Position numbers and translations under genes: made by a program. 41,848 nucleotides of DNA from contig NSIF01000011.1 of assembly GCA_002737665.1 (NCBI GenBank), forward strand, positions 1 through 41,848, read 5' to 3'. Source of the DNA: Flavobacteriales bacterium (GTDB taxonomy: Bacteria; Bacteroidota; Bacteroidia; Palsa-965). Positions within the stretch are counted from its first letter, which is position 1. The number at the start of each line of letters is the position of its first letter. Below are positions 1 through 9,255 of this stretch, one piece after another. The notes below the pieces were generated by a model. It saw only the letters and a list, made by a program, of their open reading frames with translations, was not told where the DNA came from and did not search any database.

Positions 1-681
1 CGCTAATTCCTGTACTGCAGTTGAACCCGCCTCACGAATATGATAACCAGAAATTGAAATCGTATTCCATTTTGGAACATGTATAGCACAATACTCAAAA
101 ATATCAGTAATGATACGCATTGATGCTTTAGGTGGATAAATATAAGTACCACGAGCAGCATATTCCTTCAACAAATCATTTTGGATTGTTCCAGAAAGTT
201 GATGAAGATCTGCGCCTTGCTTTTTTGCTAGTGCAATATACATACACAACAATATAGATGCCGTGGAATTTATGGTCATCGATGTTGTTATTTCCGAAAG
301 CTTAATTCCTTTGAAAAGTATTTCTATGTCCTGCAAAGAATCAATAGCTACACCCGATTTTCCAACTTCTCCTTCCGAAAATACATGATCAGAATCATAC
401 CCAATCTGAGTTGGCAAATCAAACGCAACAGAAAGTCCAGTTGTTCCACTCTTTAACAAAAAATGATACCGGTTATTTGATTCTTCAGCTGTAGAAAAAC
501 CAGCATACTGGCGCATGGTCCATAATTTGCCACGATACATATCGGACTGCACACCTCGCGTAAATGGAAATTTTCCAGGTTCTTCTTCTTGAATATCTTT
601 TTTTGGATAAACACGATTAATCTCAATACCTGAGTCGGTTAAAAATTTCTTACTTAAATCATTTTTCCCCTTCGACTTCAT
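1..681 (-). CDS. Methylmalonyl-CoA mutase large subunit, N-terminal part (cut by window edge)
   Basis: Partial gene: 227 codons from the ATG at 681 down to the window edge, so the C-terminal part of the barrel and any cobalamin-binding domain lie outside. The family uses adenosylcobalamin to interconvert methylmalonyl-CoA and succinyl-CoA in the cytoplasm. The sequence shows the substrate-binding region [15 protein letters not shown] (about residues 55-69), then [40 protein letters not shown] and [11 protein letters not shown], in the order expected for the mutase barrel. The Tyr at about residue 59 (RQYAG) favours methylmalonyl-CoA mutase over isobutyryl-CoA mutase, which usually has Phe there. 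The N-terminus (PGKFPFTRG) resembles the archaeal/Bacillus type more than the Propionibacterium type. It lies 74 bp downstream of a membrane-anchored protein gene on the same strand, probably one operon. The family is certain; the exact substrate is likely but not proven from the partial sequence. Confidence 0.9.
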   Translation of the reverse strand, partial: MKSKGKNDLSKKFLTDSGIEINRVYPKKDIQEEEPGKFPFTRGVQSDMYRGKLWTMRQYAGFSTAEESNNRYHFLLKSGTTGLSVAFDLPTQIGYDSDHVFSEGEVGKSGVAIDSLQDIEILFKGIKLSEITTSMTINSTASILLCMYIALAKKQGADLHQLSGTIQNDLLKEYAARGTYIYPPKASMRIITDIFEYCAIHVPKWNTISISGYHIREAGSTAVQELA

Positions 682-755
682 AATTGTTTGATAAAAATAT
701 TGGCAAATACAAAATTGATATTTTTAAAAGAATCAATTAAATTAAAATCAGAAAT

Positions 756-1307
756 TTAAAATATTTGCCCAATTTCTTTCTTGATATATTCTAAAGCCAC
801 TTGCGTTGGTAATTTCTCAATCTGCTGAGAAATTTGTAGAATTGTTTGACTCAATTCTACGCCTGTTGCTGTAGCGGGCAATTTTGAAGATGAAATATTT
901 ACAAGTTTTGTAATTTCTTCTTTGGCTGTTTTAACCATTTCCCAAGAATGATTAGACATATAAATTTGTTGGGAAAGATTGTGTTCAAATTCAGTTCTAA
1001 TCATTTTGGTTAATTCTGACTGCAACAAACGGGAACTCATTCCACTCTTATATGTGCGCGTAATAAGAATGTTGGGATTAATCCGTTCTAAAAAAATGGC
1101 CATACGTTCATAGGCCTGCAAACGCATTGGTGTAACAACATTTTGATGCGCTAATCGAATTTCAGCAAGTCGACGCTTTGATTCTGTATCAAGGAATTTT
1201 TTTACAGTAAAATAACCAGCTGCAAAAACAAAAACTGAAGGCAATAAAAATTTTAAAATATCAAATAGAATAGAAAGTGTGTCGGAAGAAGTGTTGCCTG
1301 AAGCCAT
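756..1307 (-). CDS. Membrane-anchored protein of unknown function next to acyl-CoA mutase
   Basis: A 183-residue protein with one predicted membrane helix near the N-terminus (about residues 12-35, LSILFDILKFLLPSVFVFAA), followed by a charged, mostly helical cytoplasmic region with no catalytic motif I recognise. The region around residues 55-75 (NVVTPMRLQAYERMAIFLER) and the stretch EFEHNLSQQIYMSNHSWEMV look strongly conserved from memory of similar Bacteroidota proteins; I believe this is the family called DUF7935, but that name is a recollection and not a search result. It is the first gene of a likely two-gene unit with the mutase gene 74 bp downstream. The neighbourhood could be incidental. 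Function unknown. Confidence 0.8.
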   Translation of the reverse strand: MASGNTSSDTLSILFDILKFLLPSVFVFAAGYFTVKKFLDTESKRRLAEIRLAHQNVVTPMRLQAYERMAIFLERINPNILITRTYKSGMSSRLLQSELTKMIRTEFEHNLSQQIYMSNHSWEMVKTAKEEITKLVNISSSKLPATATGVELSQTILQISQQIEKLPTQVALEYIKKEIGQIF

Positions 1308-1648
1308 GTCTTTTTACTTATTTTTGAAAAATAGTATTTTGTAAAAATAATCATTTCCCCTCCGTTTCGAAAATGAATCCCAATTCATCGTAAATCTAAG
1401 TAAATAATAGGATTATTTGTCAATTTATAAATCATAAAATACTAAATATCAATAATTTAACTTTAAGCACAGTAAAAATAAATTCATTGCATCATTTGAG
1501 CTTCAGCATACGCTTTGCCATTCAAGCAATAAATATTTCAATAAAAAATGAACAATTAACTGCTGAAAAACCAATTAAGTGAAGTCCTAAGAAGAGCACA
1601 TTATGGTTACATTTGGCCTTCTTAAAGCGTAACGAAAGAATAAAAAAT
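1308..1648. other. Divergent intergenic region, 341 bp
   Basis: AT-rich spacer between the divergent minus-strand mutase unit and the plus-strand aminotransferase. The only element I can support is the promoter box at 1608-1615 for the aminotransferase. No RNA gene, no convincing small ORF and no strong inverted repeat was seen. An ORF reading antisense through 1522-1794 crosses into the aminotransferase and has no family resemblance, so it is treated as noise. Confidence 0.6.
1608..1615 (+). promoter_or_regulatory. Candidate -7 promoter box TACATTTG
   Basis: Exact match to the Bacteroidota -7 consensus TAnnTTTG. With a start point about four bases beyond the box, the leader to the aminotransferase ATG at 1649 would be about 30 nt. 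It overlaps the TTG at 1613, which argues against that upstream codon being the translation start. No clear -33 TTG was found. Confidence 0.5.
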
Positions 1649-2842
1649 ATGGCGCATCTAGCGGACCGCATTAACAGGCTAAGTGAATCGCAAACCATTG
1701 CGATGGCTAGAAGAAGTCGTGAACTAATAGAAAGCGGAGTTGATATAATTAGTCTCAGTCTAGGTGAACCTGACTTTAAAACTCCTGCCATCATAAAAAA
1801 TGCTGCTCAGGAAGCAATAGAAAAAGATTTTACATACTACACACACGTCTCTGGCTACAAAGAGCTACGTCAAGCTGTTGCAGATAAATTTCTTCGTGAC
1901 AATAATTTGCGCTACACAGCAGATGAAATTGTAATTTCCACAGGTGCTAAACAATCAATCACTAATGTGGTTTTGAGTTTAGTAAATCCAGGAGACGAGG
2001 TGCTGATACCAATGCCATATTGGGTCTCCTATGTTGAGCTCATAAAACTTGCACAAGGCGTTCCCGTAATTATTCCAACATCACTTGAGAATAATTTTAA
2101 GGTAACTGCAGATCAAGTTGCAAAGGCAATGACTCCCAAAACGCGCTTGTTTATGTTTAGCACTCCCTGTAACCCGACAGGAAGTGTATATTCAAAAGAA
2201 GAGTTGCGAGGTATCGCAGAGGTGATTTCGAAGCAGCCCGATTGTTATGTATTAGCTGACGAAATTTACGAGCACATAAATTTTATTGGCAAGCACGAAA
2301 GCATTGCCCAATTCGATTTTATTTACGATCGTGTTGCAACAATAAATGGAGTTTCAAAAGGGTTCGCAATGACAGGTTGGCGCGGTGGAATATTAGGAGC
2401 ACCACTTTGGTTAGCCAAAGCATGCGACAAAATGCAAGGTCAATTTACATCGGCAACAAGTTCCATTACACAAAAGGCGATGCACGCAGCTATGTTACTT
2501 GACCCTGTTACTACACAGCCCATGCGAGATGCATTTTTGCGACGCCGTAATTTGATGTTGGATGCCTTAAAAGCTATTCCTGGAATGAAATTTAACGTAC
2601 CTGAAGGAGCATTTTATTTATTTCCTGATGTCAGAAATTTTTTTGGTAAAAGTTACAAAGAAACACGGATTACAAATGCAACAGATTTAAGTTTATATCT
2701 ATTGGATGAAGCGCACGTTGCTATTGTTCCTGGCGCTGCATTTGGAGATGATAATTTCATACGTATATCGTACGCCACTTCGGATGAAAAATTAATTGAA
2801 GCCGGAAAACGAATGAAAGAAGCGCTTTCTAAATTGTCTTAA
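1649..2842 (+). CDS. Pyridoxal-phosphate aspartate-type aminotransferase (class I)
   Basis: A 397-residue cytoplasmic fold-type I aminotransferase that moves an amino group between an amino acid (most likely aspartate) and a 2-oxoacid. Visible features are the N-terminal LSLGEPDFKTP, the cofactor-binding Asn in CNPTG (about residue 175), Asp and Tyr in LADEIYEHI (204 and 207), and the PLP lysine in NGVSKGFAMTGWRGG (Lys237), with Arg245 in the same motif. The C-terminal RISYATS carries the carboxylate-binding Arg of the family. Length is normal for the group. I start it at the ATG at 1649 because the reading frame extended to a TTG at 1613 overlaps the promoter box and adds residues not seen in relatives. 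It converges with the large ABC transporter gene, with only 13 bp between stops. Relatives include aspartate and aromatic aminotransferases, so exact specificity is open. Confidence 0.92.
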   Translation: MAHLADRINRLSESQTIAMARRSRELIESGVDIISLSLGEPDFKTPAIIKNAAQEAIEKDFTYYTHVSGYKELRQAVADKFLRDNNLRYTADEIVISTGAKQSITNVVLSLVNPGDEVLIPMPYWVSYVELIKLAQGVPVIIPTSLENNFKVTADQVAKAMTPKTRLFMFSTPCNPTGSVYSKEELRGIAEVISKQPDCYVLADEIYEHINFIGKHESIAQFDFIYDRVATINGVSKGFAMTGWRGGILGAPLWLAKACDKMQGQFTSATSSITQKAMHAAMLLDPVTTQPMRDAFLRRRNLMLDALKAIPGMKFNVPEGAFYLFPDVRNFFGKSYKETRITNATDLSLYLLDEAHVAIVPGAAFGDDNFIRISYATSDEKLIEAGKRMKEALSKLS

Positions 2843-2855
2843 AATGCACAAATTT

Positions 2856-5800
2856 TTAAGCAGGAAAATCATTTTTCTTTCCCAATTTTCCAAAAACTGA
2901 TCCAATTCCATCTATTACTTTACGAAGTAGATCGAAGTAAAGTGTGATGACCATAATTAAAGACATCGCCCATAGCACACACAAGTTTACCCAAAAGGTA
3001 TCAAAATAATACCCCCCAATTTTCTTACGGTTCGCAAAGAAGTGTGCGTTACCACAATTTGAATTATACGGCTCAAGAAAAATAGGGTCAGCGCGCTGGA
3101 TGAGAGATCCTCCATGTTCATTTATTTTATTAAACTCGTTTGAATTTTTTACTAAATCGGAGAGACTTTCATTTAGATAATCGTCTTTAACTTTATTGAA
3201 ATTATTTTTTTTACTTTCAGCTGTAGCATTATTTTTATCCTCTGTTTGAATTCTAATCGATCGATCACGCGCATCACTGTTCGCATTAAATACTTTCATG
3301 TAAATCGTATTCACAAGATCAAAATAAGACCTCATCTCGTCTGCAGCTTCTTTCGAAAAATGAAGTGAATTCGTAAGTGCAATTTTTTTATTTAAAGACT
3401 CCAATTGAGCCATTAAACTAGCAGCTAATACATTTATCTTTTTCCTAGCAACAAGTTCTTTTATGCGAGAAAGATCACTTGCTATTTCAAACTTAATTAA
3501 AGAAATATCTGTGCTGAGTTCAACATTAACACTATCGCAAAACAACTTTTTATTGGCATTATTAAATTTCGAAAGGGCGAGATTATTAGGATCTATAACA
3601 ATTGAATTAGACTCGCTTTTATCAATTTTACCACGAAGATGCGGAATCCAGTAATTTCTTCTGAAATCAGAAATACTAACCATTTCGTCGTATTTAAAAA
3701 ACTGCCTTTCATAGTTATTTGTTGAAAATTGATTCACTGCAAGTGCTTCAAAGGCCCAACGCGAAGCCATTAATTCACCTGCAACAGGAACAGCTTGTTG
3801 GGAAGCAATTGTAGGATTGAGTTTATCAAATTTAACAATTACTCCACTCAATAAGAGTTGTGGAATAATTAAAAATGGAATTAATATATAAATGGTTACC
3901 GCCGAATTAAATGCAGAGGAGATATTCAGCCCCAACATATTTGCAAAACAAGAAGTTGTAAATAATACCAACCAATAGTCAAGCCACATACCCTTTATTT
4001 CAAGAACATAATTGCCAACCAAAACAAACGTAAGGGTCTGAATTGCCGACAATAAAAACATGATACTAATCTTAGAAATCAGATAACTTGAACGACTCAA
4101 ATTAAGGAAAGATTCTCGTTTTAAAATCTTACGATCACGAATAATTTCTTCAGCAGAAACAGTTAGACCAATAAACAACGCAACAACAACTGACATAAAT
4201 AAATAGGCAGGTAAATTTTCATTTTCACGAAAAACATATCCTACTTTATTTGATACGTCTGTATTGTAAAACTTTATTAAATACGCTAAAATAAATGCTA
4301 AAACAGGCGCCTCCAGCAAATTGATTAACATGTACTGCGTATTCGTTAATTTCGAACGTACATCACGGGTAACAAAAACTAAAAACTGCTTTATCTTACT
4401 AGGAATATTAAAAGTACTCTCCGGATTATCAGTTACTGTAACAATACTTTCCTCTTTTAATTCAATATTTTTGACATAAAAATTATTCCATTCAATTGGA
4501 GAAATTTTTCTGGTGCGTGTCAAATTACCATATTCATCAACAACTTTAGATTCAATGATATTAAAAATCTGTTCTGGATTAACGTTTCCACATGCAGGAC
4601 ATTCACTCTCGTCGCTGTTTACTTGATTCACTAATTTTTTAAAATAGACAACAGCATCAACAGGATTACCATTATAGATAGGAAAACCTCCACGATCTAA
4701 AATAAGTAGTTTGTCAAACATTTTAAAAATATCGGACGAAGGCTGATGGATTACAACGAAAACTAATTTTCCCTTTAGTGCTAACTCTTTCAACAAATCC
4801 ATTATATTTTCAGAGTCGCGAGAAGACAAACCAGAAGTAGGCTCGTCAACAAAAAGTACAGAAGGTTCACGAATTAATTCAAGCGCTATATTCAATCGCT
4901 TTCGTTGACCACCAGAAATTTTCTTATCGAGTGGACTTCCAACTTTCAGATTGCGTGGTTCATACAAGCCAAGATCAGCAAGTAGATCATCAACAATTTT
5001 TGTGATTTCTTCATCACTTAAATTACCAAAACACAGTTTTGCATTGTAAAAAAGATTTTGAAAAACTGTTAATTCTTCAATGAGTAAATCGTCCTGCGAA
5101 ACCATTCCAATGACACCTTCGATCTTGTCTTTTTGGGAATGAATATTTATTCCATTGATTAACACTTCACCTTTTGTAGGTGTTTCATTGCTATTTAAAA
5201 CATTTAATAAAGTCGACTTGCCAGCACCTGAACCTCCCATAATTCCAATCATCTTCCCTGACTCCTCGTGAATGTTTACACCACGTAGGCCCAGCTTGCC
5301 ACCTGTAAAAGTAAATTCAAGATTATTGGCATGAAAAGTAATTCGTGAACTTGTTTTACTACTGAGGAATGAACTAATAATATCACTATAATAAATAGGC
5401 TGTACTTTAGAACTACGTAACGACGAACCCGGTGTAAGAATATACACCTTGTCAAGAATCATCAACTGTCCATTCAGATTTAATTCCCCAACGCCAAAAT
5501 AACGACAAGCATACATCCCAACACTTGGAACATACAATACTAAAATACTGGAATTACCCAATGACTCAGCAAAAATATGATGGGCATTTTGATAGGCATT
5601 GGTAACATGAGCATCAATCACTAAGATCTCTGAAATATCAGCAACTGTATTAATTTTCCCTTCTACAAATCTTTTTATCCTAACAAATTCTGCTTCGTCC
5701 ACATTAAACAATTCAGAAACTGTCTGTACAAACATAAGTTCCTGATCAGAAATTCCATAATTAGAATGAACAAATTCTAGTAGTCTGATTAATACAACCA

Positions 5801-6083
5801 CCTTTTGCTTTTGAGTAAGCTCAGCATTAATTTGTGTACAGATTCGAAGAACCTTTACAGAATTGAGAGAAGTTCGTTTCTCAGAACCATCTTTTCGCTT
5901 AGCTAAATTTAAATGACTTGCAATAAATTCATCAAATACAGCAAGATATTGATCAACTAAATTTAGACTTAATTGCTGCTTTAAAAAAGACTCCACAATT
6001 CCTCTACTAGCAGAAGTGATACTATCCACCTTAGAAACGATAGCAAAAAGTTGCATTAACGCTTTCAGAATCCGCTCACTCAT
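2856..6083 (-). CDS. ABCG-type ABC transporter fused to a TerB-like N-terminal domain
   Basis: A 1075-residue single-chain half transporter. Residues about 1-140 are helical and resemble TerB-like domains. The next 100 residues hold no motif I recognise. The nucleotide-binding domain follows: Walker A GGSGAGKST (283-291), Q-loop near MVSQDD (328-332), signature SGGQRKRLNIA (390-400), Walker B LFVDEP (410-415) and H-loop His446. A short segment has a CPAC pair (Cys495/Cys498), possibly metal-binding. The ABC-2 type membrane domain then starts around residue 585 and includes several helices up to about 750. A long soluble, coiled-coil-like region (about 785-1010) precedes a last helix near the C-terminus. 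The domain order ATPase-then-membrane is that of eukaryotic ABCG proteins. The substrate cannot be told from sequence. Similar proteins occur in other Bacteroidota. It stands alone, converging with the aminotransferase gene. Confidence 0.88.
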   Translation of the reverse strand: MSERILKALMQLFAIVSKVDSITSASRGIVESFLKQQLSLNLVDQYLAVFDEFIASHLNLAKRKDGSEKRTSLNSVKVLRICTQINAELTQKQKVVVLIRLLEFVHSNYGISDQELMFVQTVSELFNVDEAEFVRIKRFVEGKINTVADISEILVIDAHVTNAYQNAHHIFAESLGNSSILVLYVPSVGMYACRYFGVGELNLNGQLMILDKVYILTPGSSLRSSKVQPIYYSDIISSFLSSKTSSRITFHANNLEFTFTGGKLGLRGVNIHEESGKMIGIMGGSGAGKSTLLNVLNSNETPTKGEVLINGINIHSQKDKIEGVIGMVSQDDLLIEELTVFQNLFYNAKLCFGNLSDEEITKIVDDLLADLGLYEPRNLKVGSPLDKKISGGQRKRLNIALELIREPSVLFVDEPTSGLSSRDSENIMDLLKELALKGKLVFVVIHQPSSDIFKMFDKLLILDRGGFPIYNGNPVDAVVYFKKLVNQVNSDESECPACGNVNPEQIFNIIESKVVDEYGNLTRTRKISPIEWNNFYVKNIELKEESIVTVTDNPESTFNIPSKIKQFLVFVTRDVRSKLTNTQYMLINLLEAPVLAFILAYLIKFYNTDVSNKVGYVFRENENLPAYLFMSVVVALFIGLTVSAEEIIRDRKILKRESFLNLSRSSYLISKISIMFLLSAIQTLTFVLVGNYVLEIKGMWLDYWLVLFTTSCFANMLGLNISSAFNSAVTIYILIPFLIIPQLLLSGVIVKFDKLNPTIASQQAVPVAGELMASRWAFEALAVNQFSTNNYERQFFKYDEMVSISDFRRNYWIPHLRGKIDKSESNSIVIDPNNLALSKFNNANKKLFCDSVNVELSTDISLIKFEIASDLSRIKELVARKKINVLAASLMAQLESLNKKIALTNSLHFSKEAADEMRSYFDLVNTIYMKVFNANSDARDRSIRIQTEDKNNATAESKKNNFNKVKDDYLNESLSDLVKNSNEFNKINEHGGSLIQRADPIFLEPYNSNCGNAHFFANRKKIGGYYFDTFWVNLCVLWAMSLIMVITLYFDLLRKVIDGIGSVFGKLGKKNDFPA

Positions 6084-6209
6084 ATAAGGTTAATTGTGTT
6101 TTGTATTTGGTTCAATTAATATTTAAATAGTATAGCTATATTATTTTATCGAAATTAAAAATCAAAAGCCCTATTCAATTAATAGAGCAGAAATTTAGTA
6201 CCCAATAAA

Positions 6210-6653
6210 TTATTGCTTAAATCCTACTGCTAAAATTGCAAACCCAGAATCTTTACCAGATGCAGGGTTCAATTTAGCTTCAAGAATAATTTCTACAGTA
6301 GCATTTACTTTAAAGTCCCAAAACGGTGCATTTTGATGAGCAACATTTGTAAAAATTAGTTGACGCTCGCCAGTGTTAACTTGATAAGAATAAATTGAAA
6401 ATAAAAGATTTCCATCGGTAGATCCACTCGCTGCTGAAATCCGATAGGTTGTTCCTGAAAAAAATGTTGTGTGAAATTCTGCATTCTGCTCAGAGAGTAC
6501 CAAAGCGCGATATGTTTGTCCATCAGAAACAAAAGGCGGAATAATATGCTTCGTTGCAAGTTGAGTTGTAACATCTAACTGAGCATAGGCCCTGAATGAA
6601 AGCGTACAACATACTGAGATAATAAATGAGAAAATAAGAGCTTGCTTTTTCAT
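6210..6653 (-). CDS. Small secreted protein of unknown function
   Basis: A 147-residue protein with a clear signal peptide (MKK start, hydrophobic core, cleavage after AYA near residue 24). The mature part of about 120 residues is rich in beta-forming residues and has no motif I recognise; segments such as TYRISAASGSTDGNLLFSIY and NATVEIILEAKL suggest a small beta-sandwich. The gene starts 16 bp after the stop of the upstream lipoprotein gene, so the two are probably co-transcribed and may act together in the periplasm or outer membrane. An overlapping frame at 6356-6574 is a shadow. Function unknown. Confidence 0.75.
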   Translation of the reverse strand: MKKQALIFSFIISVCCTLSFRAYAQLDVTTQLATKHIIPPFVSDGQTYRALVLSEQNAEFHTTFFSGTTYRISAASGSTDGNLLFSIYSYQVNTGERQLIFTNVAHQNAPFWDFKVNATVEIILEAKLNPASGKDSGFAILAVGFKQ

Positions 6654-6669
6654 AATTTTATTGATGCTA

Positions 6670-7554
6670 TTAGTTGATAATAAAATTGCGAACAGCAGTA
6701 ACTTTTGCTGTAAGTTCAGTTAACTGTTCAGAAGTAATTTTCACATCTGTAGTCCCATTAATAGTTGTCAAATGCTTTCCTTCATCTGTTTTAGGTTCAG
6801 TAAATGTGTATTTTATTTCTATAGTTTGATAAACATCGTTTAACTCCGAAAACAACTTAACAAGATTTTCCAATTCTGGTTTGTTTAAATCTACTAGAAC
6901 TTTTAAAATACCAGAAGCTGTACCTTTTTGTTCCCCAATTCGAACTGCTACATTTTCACTTGGCTTGTCTTTGTAAATGTTAAGTGCAAACCAAGTACTT
7001 TCAATCCAGCCCCCCGCAAGAATTAAAGCGGCGATGTCGTCCTGGTCACCTTCGCGCAAAAAATTATCGCTGCGTCGGTAAGCTTCCCCAACGAGCGAAA
7101 GAATAGAGTCCTTTCTTCCAACATTTTTAGTGAAACGCTTCATTAACTTATCATCAAAGCTTGCTGTTATTTTTAACGTATTACCAAGTTGTACAACAGT
7201 TTTGTAATATTCCATTGCATCACCTGTATTTTCATACATTGTTACATAGCCTAGGTCGGCGCCATAAACACCAAGATTTAACCCTTGCTTAAATCCAACA
7301 GAATAGTTAGATAAACTTGCAACAGAATTCATCATCTTTTTATCATAAAGCGCGCCGCTTTTTTTAATTATCTCAGCCAGAATCATAGGAGATGGTACCA
7401 TAAAATTCTGGCCCTTTATCTTGATTCCAGTTACAGTCAAAGAATCTTTTGCAGAATCTGATAATGCGCCTTCTTTTGCATCATTTGAACAGGATACTGA
7501 AAGAAATAATGCGCTGCCAAAGGCAAGTAGCAGTGTGGAGGATTTTAGCTTCAT
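6670..7554 (-). CDS. Lipoprotein of unknown function
   Basis: A 294-residue protein with a lipoprotein signal: basic MKLK, hydrophobic stretch, then LSVSC with the modified cysteine at residue 22, followed by a short hydrophilic linker. The mature part is mainly helical, with a segment GVYGADLGYVTMYENTGDAMEYYKTV (described here by its key residues, around 100-125) that I recall as a recurring feature of uncharacterised Bacteroidota envelope proteins. No enzyme motif was found. It is the first gene of a two-gene unit with the small secreted protein 16 bp downstream. The 212 bp upstream separate it from the divergent MFS gene. Function unknown. Confidence 0.78.
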   Translation of the reverse strand: MKLKSSTLLLAFGSALFLSVSCSNDAKEGALSDSAKDSLTVTGIKIKGQNFMVPSPMILAEIIKKSGALYDKKMMNSVASLSNYSVGFKQGLNLGVYGADLGYVTMYENTGDAMEYYKTVVQLGNTLKITASFDDKLMKRFTKNVGRKDSILSLVGEAYRRSDNFLREGDQDDIAALILAGGWIESTWFALNIYKDKPSENVAVRIGEQKGTASGILKVLVDLNKPELENLVKLFSELNDVYQTIEIKYTFTEPKTDEGKHLTTINGTTDVKITSEQLTELTAKVTAVRNFIIN

Positions 7555-7740
7555 TTACTATATAATTTACACCATTTTAAAATCTACCACAATAACGAAA
7601 AAAAAAAGGGCTTTTCAAATAACAATGAGCGTTTTTTAAAATAAAAATTATGCTTTATCATAAATTTTAAGCGTTTACCAGGAAATGGCAACCGTTTTGG
7701 GTTAAAAATTACAAAAACACTGATGGTCAAAAAGAATCTG

Positions 7741-7748
7741 TAATTTGG
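7741..7748 (+). promoter_or_regulatory. Candidate -7 promoter box (7 of 8) for the MFS gene
   Basis: TAATTTGG matches seven of eight positions of TAnnTTTG. A start point about four bases downstream would leave a leader of roughly 15 nt before the TTG start at 7767, in keeping with that start. Confidence 0.3.
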
Positions 7749-7766
7749 TCACCAAATTTAAAACCA

Positions 7767-9197
7767 TTGAAAAACCGACCACTTGCCATTCTGATTTCAG
7801 TCTTCTTTTTTTGGGGATTTGTAGCCGCATCAAATGATATTCTCATTCCTGTTTTTAAGGAGAAACTCAACCTTGAACAATGGCAGGCACAAATGATTTC
7901 TTTCTCGTTTTATGTAGCATACACTGTTGGTTCGCTACTCTATTTCTTAATTTCTAAATTTTCCGGTCAAGACATTCTAAATAGAATTGGTTATAAAAAT
8001 GGTATCGCATTAGGCCTTGTTATTTCAGCCATTGGAACATTGTTATTTTATCCTGCAGCAGAAACAGCTTCATTTCCTTTAATGATTTCAGGGTTATTTA
8101 TTGTGGGACTTGGTTTTTCATTACAACAAACTGCGGCAAATCCTTTGGCTATTGTCATGGGTGATCCACGAAAAGGGTCTCAACGATTAAGTTTGGCTGG
8201 TGGAGTAAATAATGTGGGAACAACACTAGGACCATTACTTGTCAGCTTCGCTATATTTGGAGCAATAACTGGAAATTCATCCACAATGGATATTTCTAGT
8301 GTTAAAATACCATATCTCATACTTGGAGGTGCATTCATCATCGCTGCAATTGTATTTAAATTTTCTTCAATTCCAGATATTAAGTATGAAGAAGAAAGTA
8401 CCGACTCACTTAAAAGTTTAATACCAAGTAGAAAAAGTGCTCTCTCCTACCCCCAACTTTGGATGGGAATGATTGCCATTTTTGTTTATGTGGGTGTAGA
8501 AGTAAGTACCGCTGGAAATCTTGCTGAATTTATGAAACAGAAGGCTGGCATCTCAACGAAAATGGCTGCTCCTTACGTTTCCTTATTTTGGGCTAGTTTA
8601 ATGGTTGGTAGGTGGACTTCATCCGTTGGAACATTTAATATTAGTAAAAAAATGAAATTCCTTTTAAAATTTATCGTACCCTATTTAGCATTTGGGTTTT
8701 TTCTACTTGTCAATAAAATTGGAAATAATGATCTTAGCCCATTCTACTTGTATGCAGCAATTATTCTAATTTTAATTGTTGCCGACTTAATTACAAAAGG
8801 AAATCCTTCACGACAACTTTTAATTTTCTCAATACTTGGAATCATTGCATTATTTGTGGGAATGCTATCAAGAGGTATGGTAAGTGTTTATGCATTTATA
8901 AGTGTTGGATTATTTTGCTCAACACTTTGGCCATGTATTTTCACATTAGCAATTGCGGGATTGGGAAAACATACAACATCAGGATCTAGTTTTCTTGTAA
9001 TGATGATATTTGGGGGGGGCTGTATCAGTTGGCTACAAGGCTATCTTGCCGATGACCAAATTCTTGGAATTCAATGGAGTTACTTAGTTGGAGTAGCTTG
9101 TTTTATTTACCTCGCATTTTATGCTTGGGTAAGCAATAGAATTTTAGCTAAACAGGGGATTAACTACGATAAGACTTCTTCAGAGGTATCTCATTAA
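7767..9197 (+). CDS. MFS sugar permease, FucP/GluP-like
   Basis: A 476-residue inner-membrane transporter with about twelve hydrophobic segments, of the major facilitator family that moves fucose, glucose or galactose with protons. Family features are the N-terminal FFFWGFVAASNDILIPVFKEKL (residues about 13-34), the motif LGFSLQQTAANPLAIVMGDP, and the SLAGGVNNVGTTLGP segment. There is no in-frame ATG near this N-terminus and the TTG at 7767 gives the N-terminus expected for the family, so a TTG start is most likely. A run of eight G bases at 9012-9019 encodes part of FGGGC in the penultimate part of the protein. No sugar-catabolic gene lies beside it, so the substrate is not indicated by context. 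It converges with the peroxiredoxin gene. Confidence 0.85.
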   Translation: MKNRPLAILISVFFFWGFVAASNDILIPVFKEKLNLEQWQAQMISFSFYVAYTVGSLLYFLISKFSGQDILNRIGYKNGIALGLVISAIGTLLFYPAAETASFPLMISGLFIVGLGFSLQQTAANPLAIVMGDPRKGSQRLSLAGGVNNVGTTLGPLLVSFAIFGAITGNSSTMDISSVKIPYLILGGAFIIAAIVFKFSSIPDIKYEEESTDSLKSLIPSRKSALSYPQLWMGMIAIFVYVGVEVSTAGNLAEFMKQKAGISTKMAAPYVSLFWASLMVGRWTSSVGTFNISKKMKFLLKFIVPYLAFGFFLLVNKIGNNDLSPFYLYAAIILILIVADLITKGNPSRQLLIFSILGIIALFVGMLSRGMVSVYAFISVGLFCSTLWPCIFTLAIAGLGKHTTSGSSFLVMMIFGGGCISWLQGYLADDQILGIQWSYLVGVACFIYLAFYAWVSNRILAKQGINYDKTSSEVSH

Positions 9198-9203
9198 AAT
9201 AAA

Positions 9204-9236
9204 ATTGGGTGATGTGGTCAAACCTCAACACCCAAT
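9204..9236. terminator. Possible bidirectional hairpin between MFS and peroxiredoxin genes
   Basis: An 8-bp inverted repeat, ATTGGGTG at 9204-9211 and CACCCAAT at 9229-9236, with a 17-base loop that can pair further through GGT/ACC. It sits between two convergent genes. There is no long T-tract, so it is only a weak terminator candidate. Confidence 0.4.
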
Positions 9237-9255
9237 CAATTATATCCCCAATTAT

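Noticed and set aside
1522-1794. Minus-strand frame overlapping the aminotransferase start
   Set aside because: Composition is atypical and it covers the aminotransferase N-terminus and promoter; no recognisable protein.
2838-2860. Inverted repeat CTTAAAA/TTTTAAG between the aminotransferase and ABC transporter genes
   Set aside because: Only seven base pairs, AT-rich, and partly explained by the two opposing stop codons.
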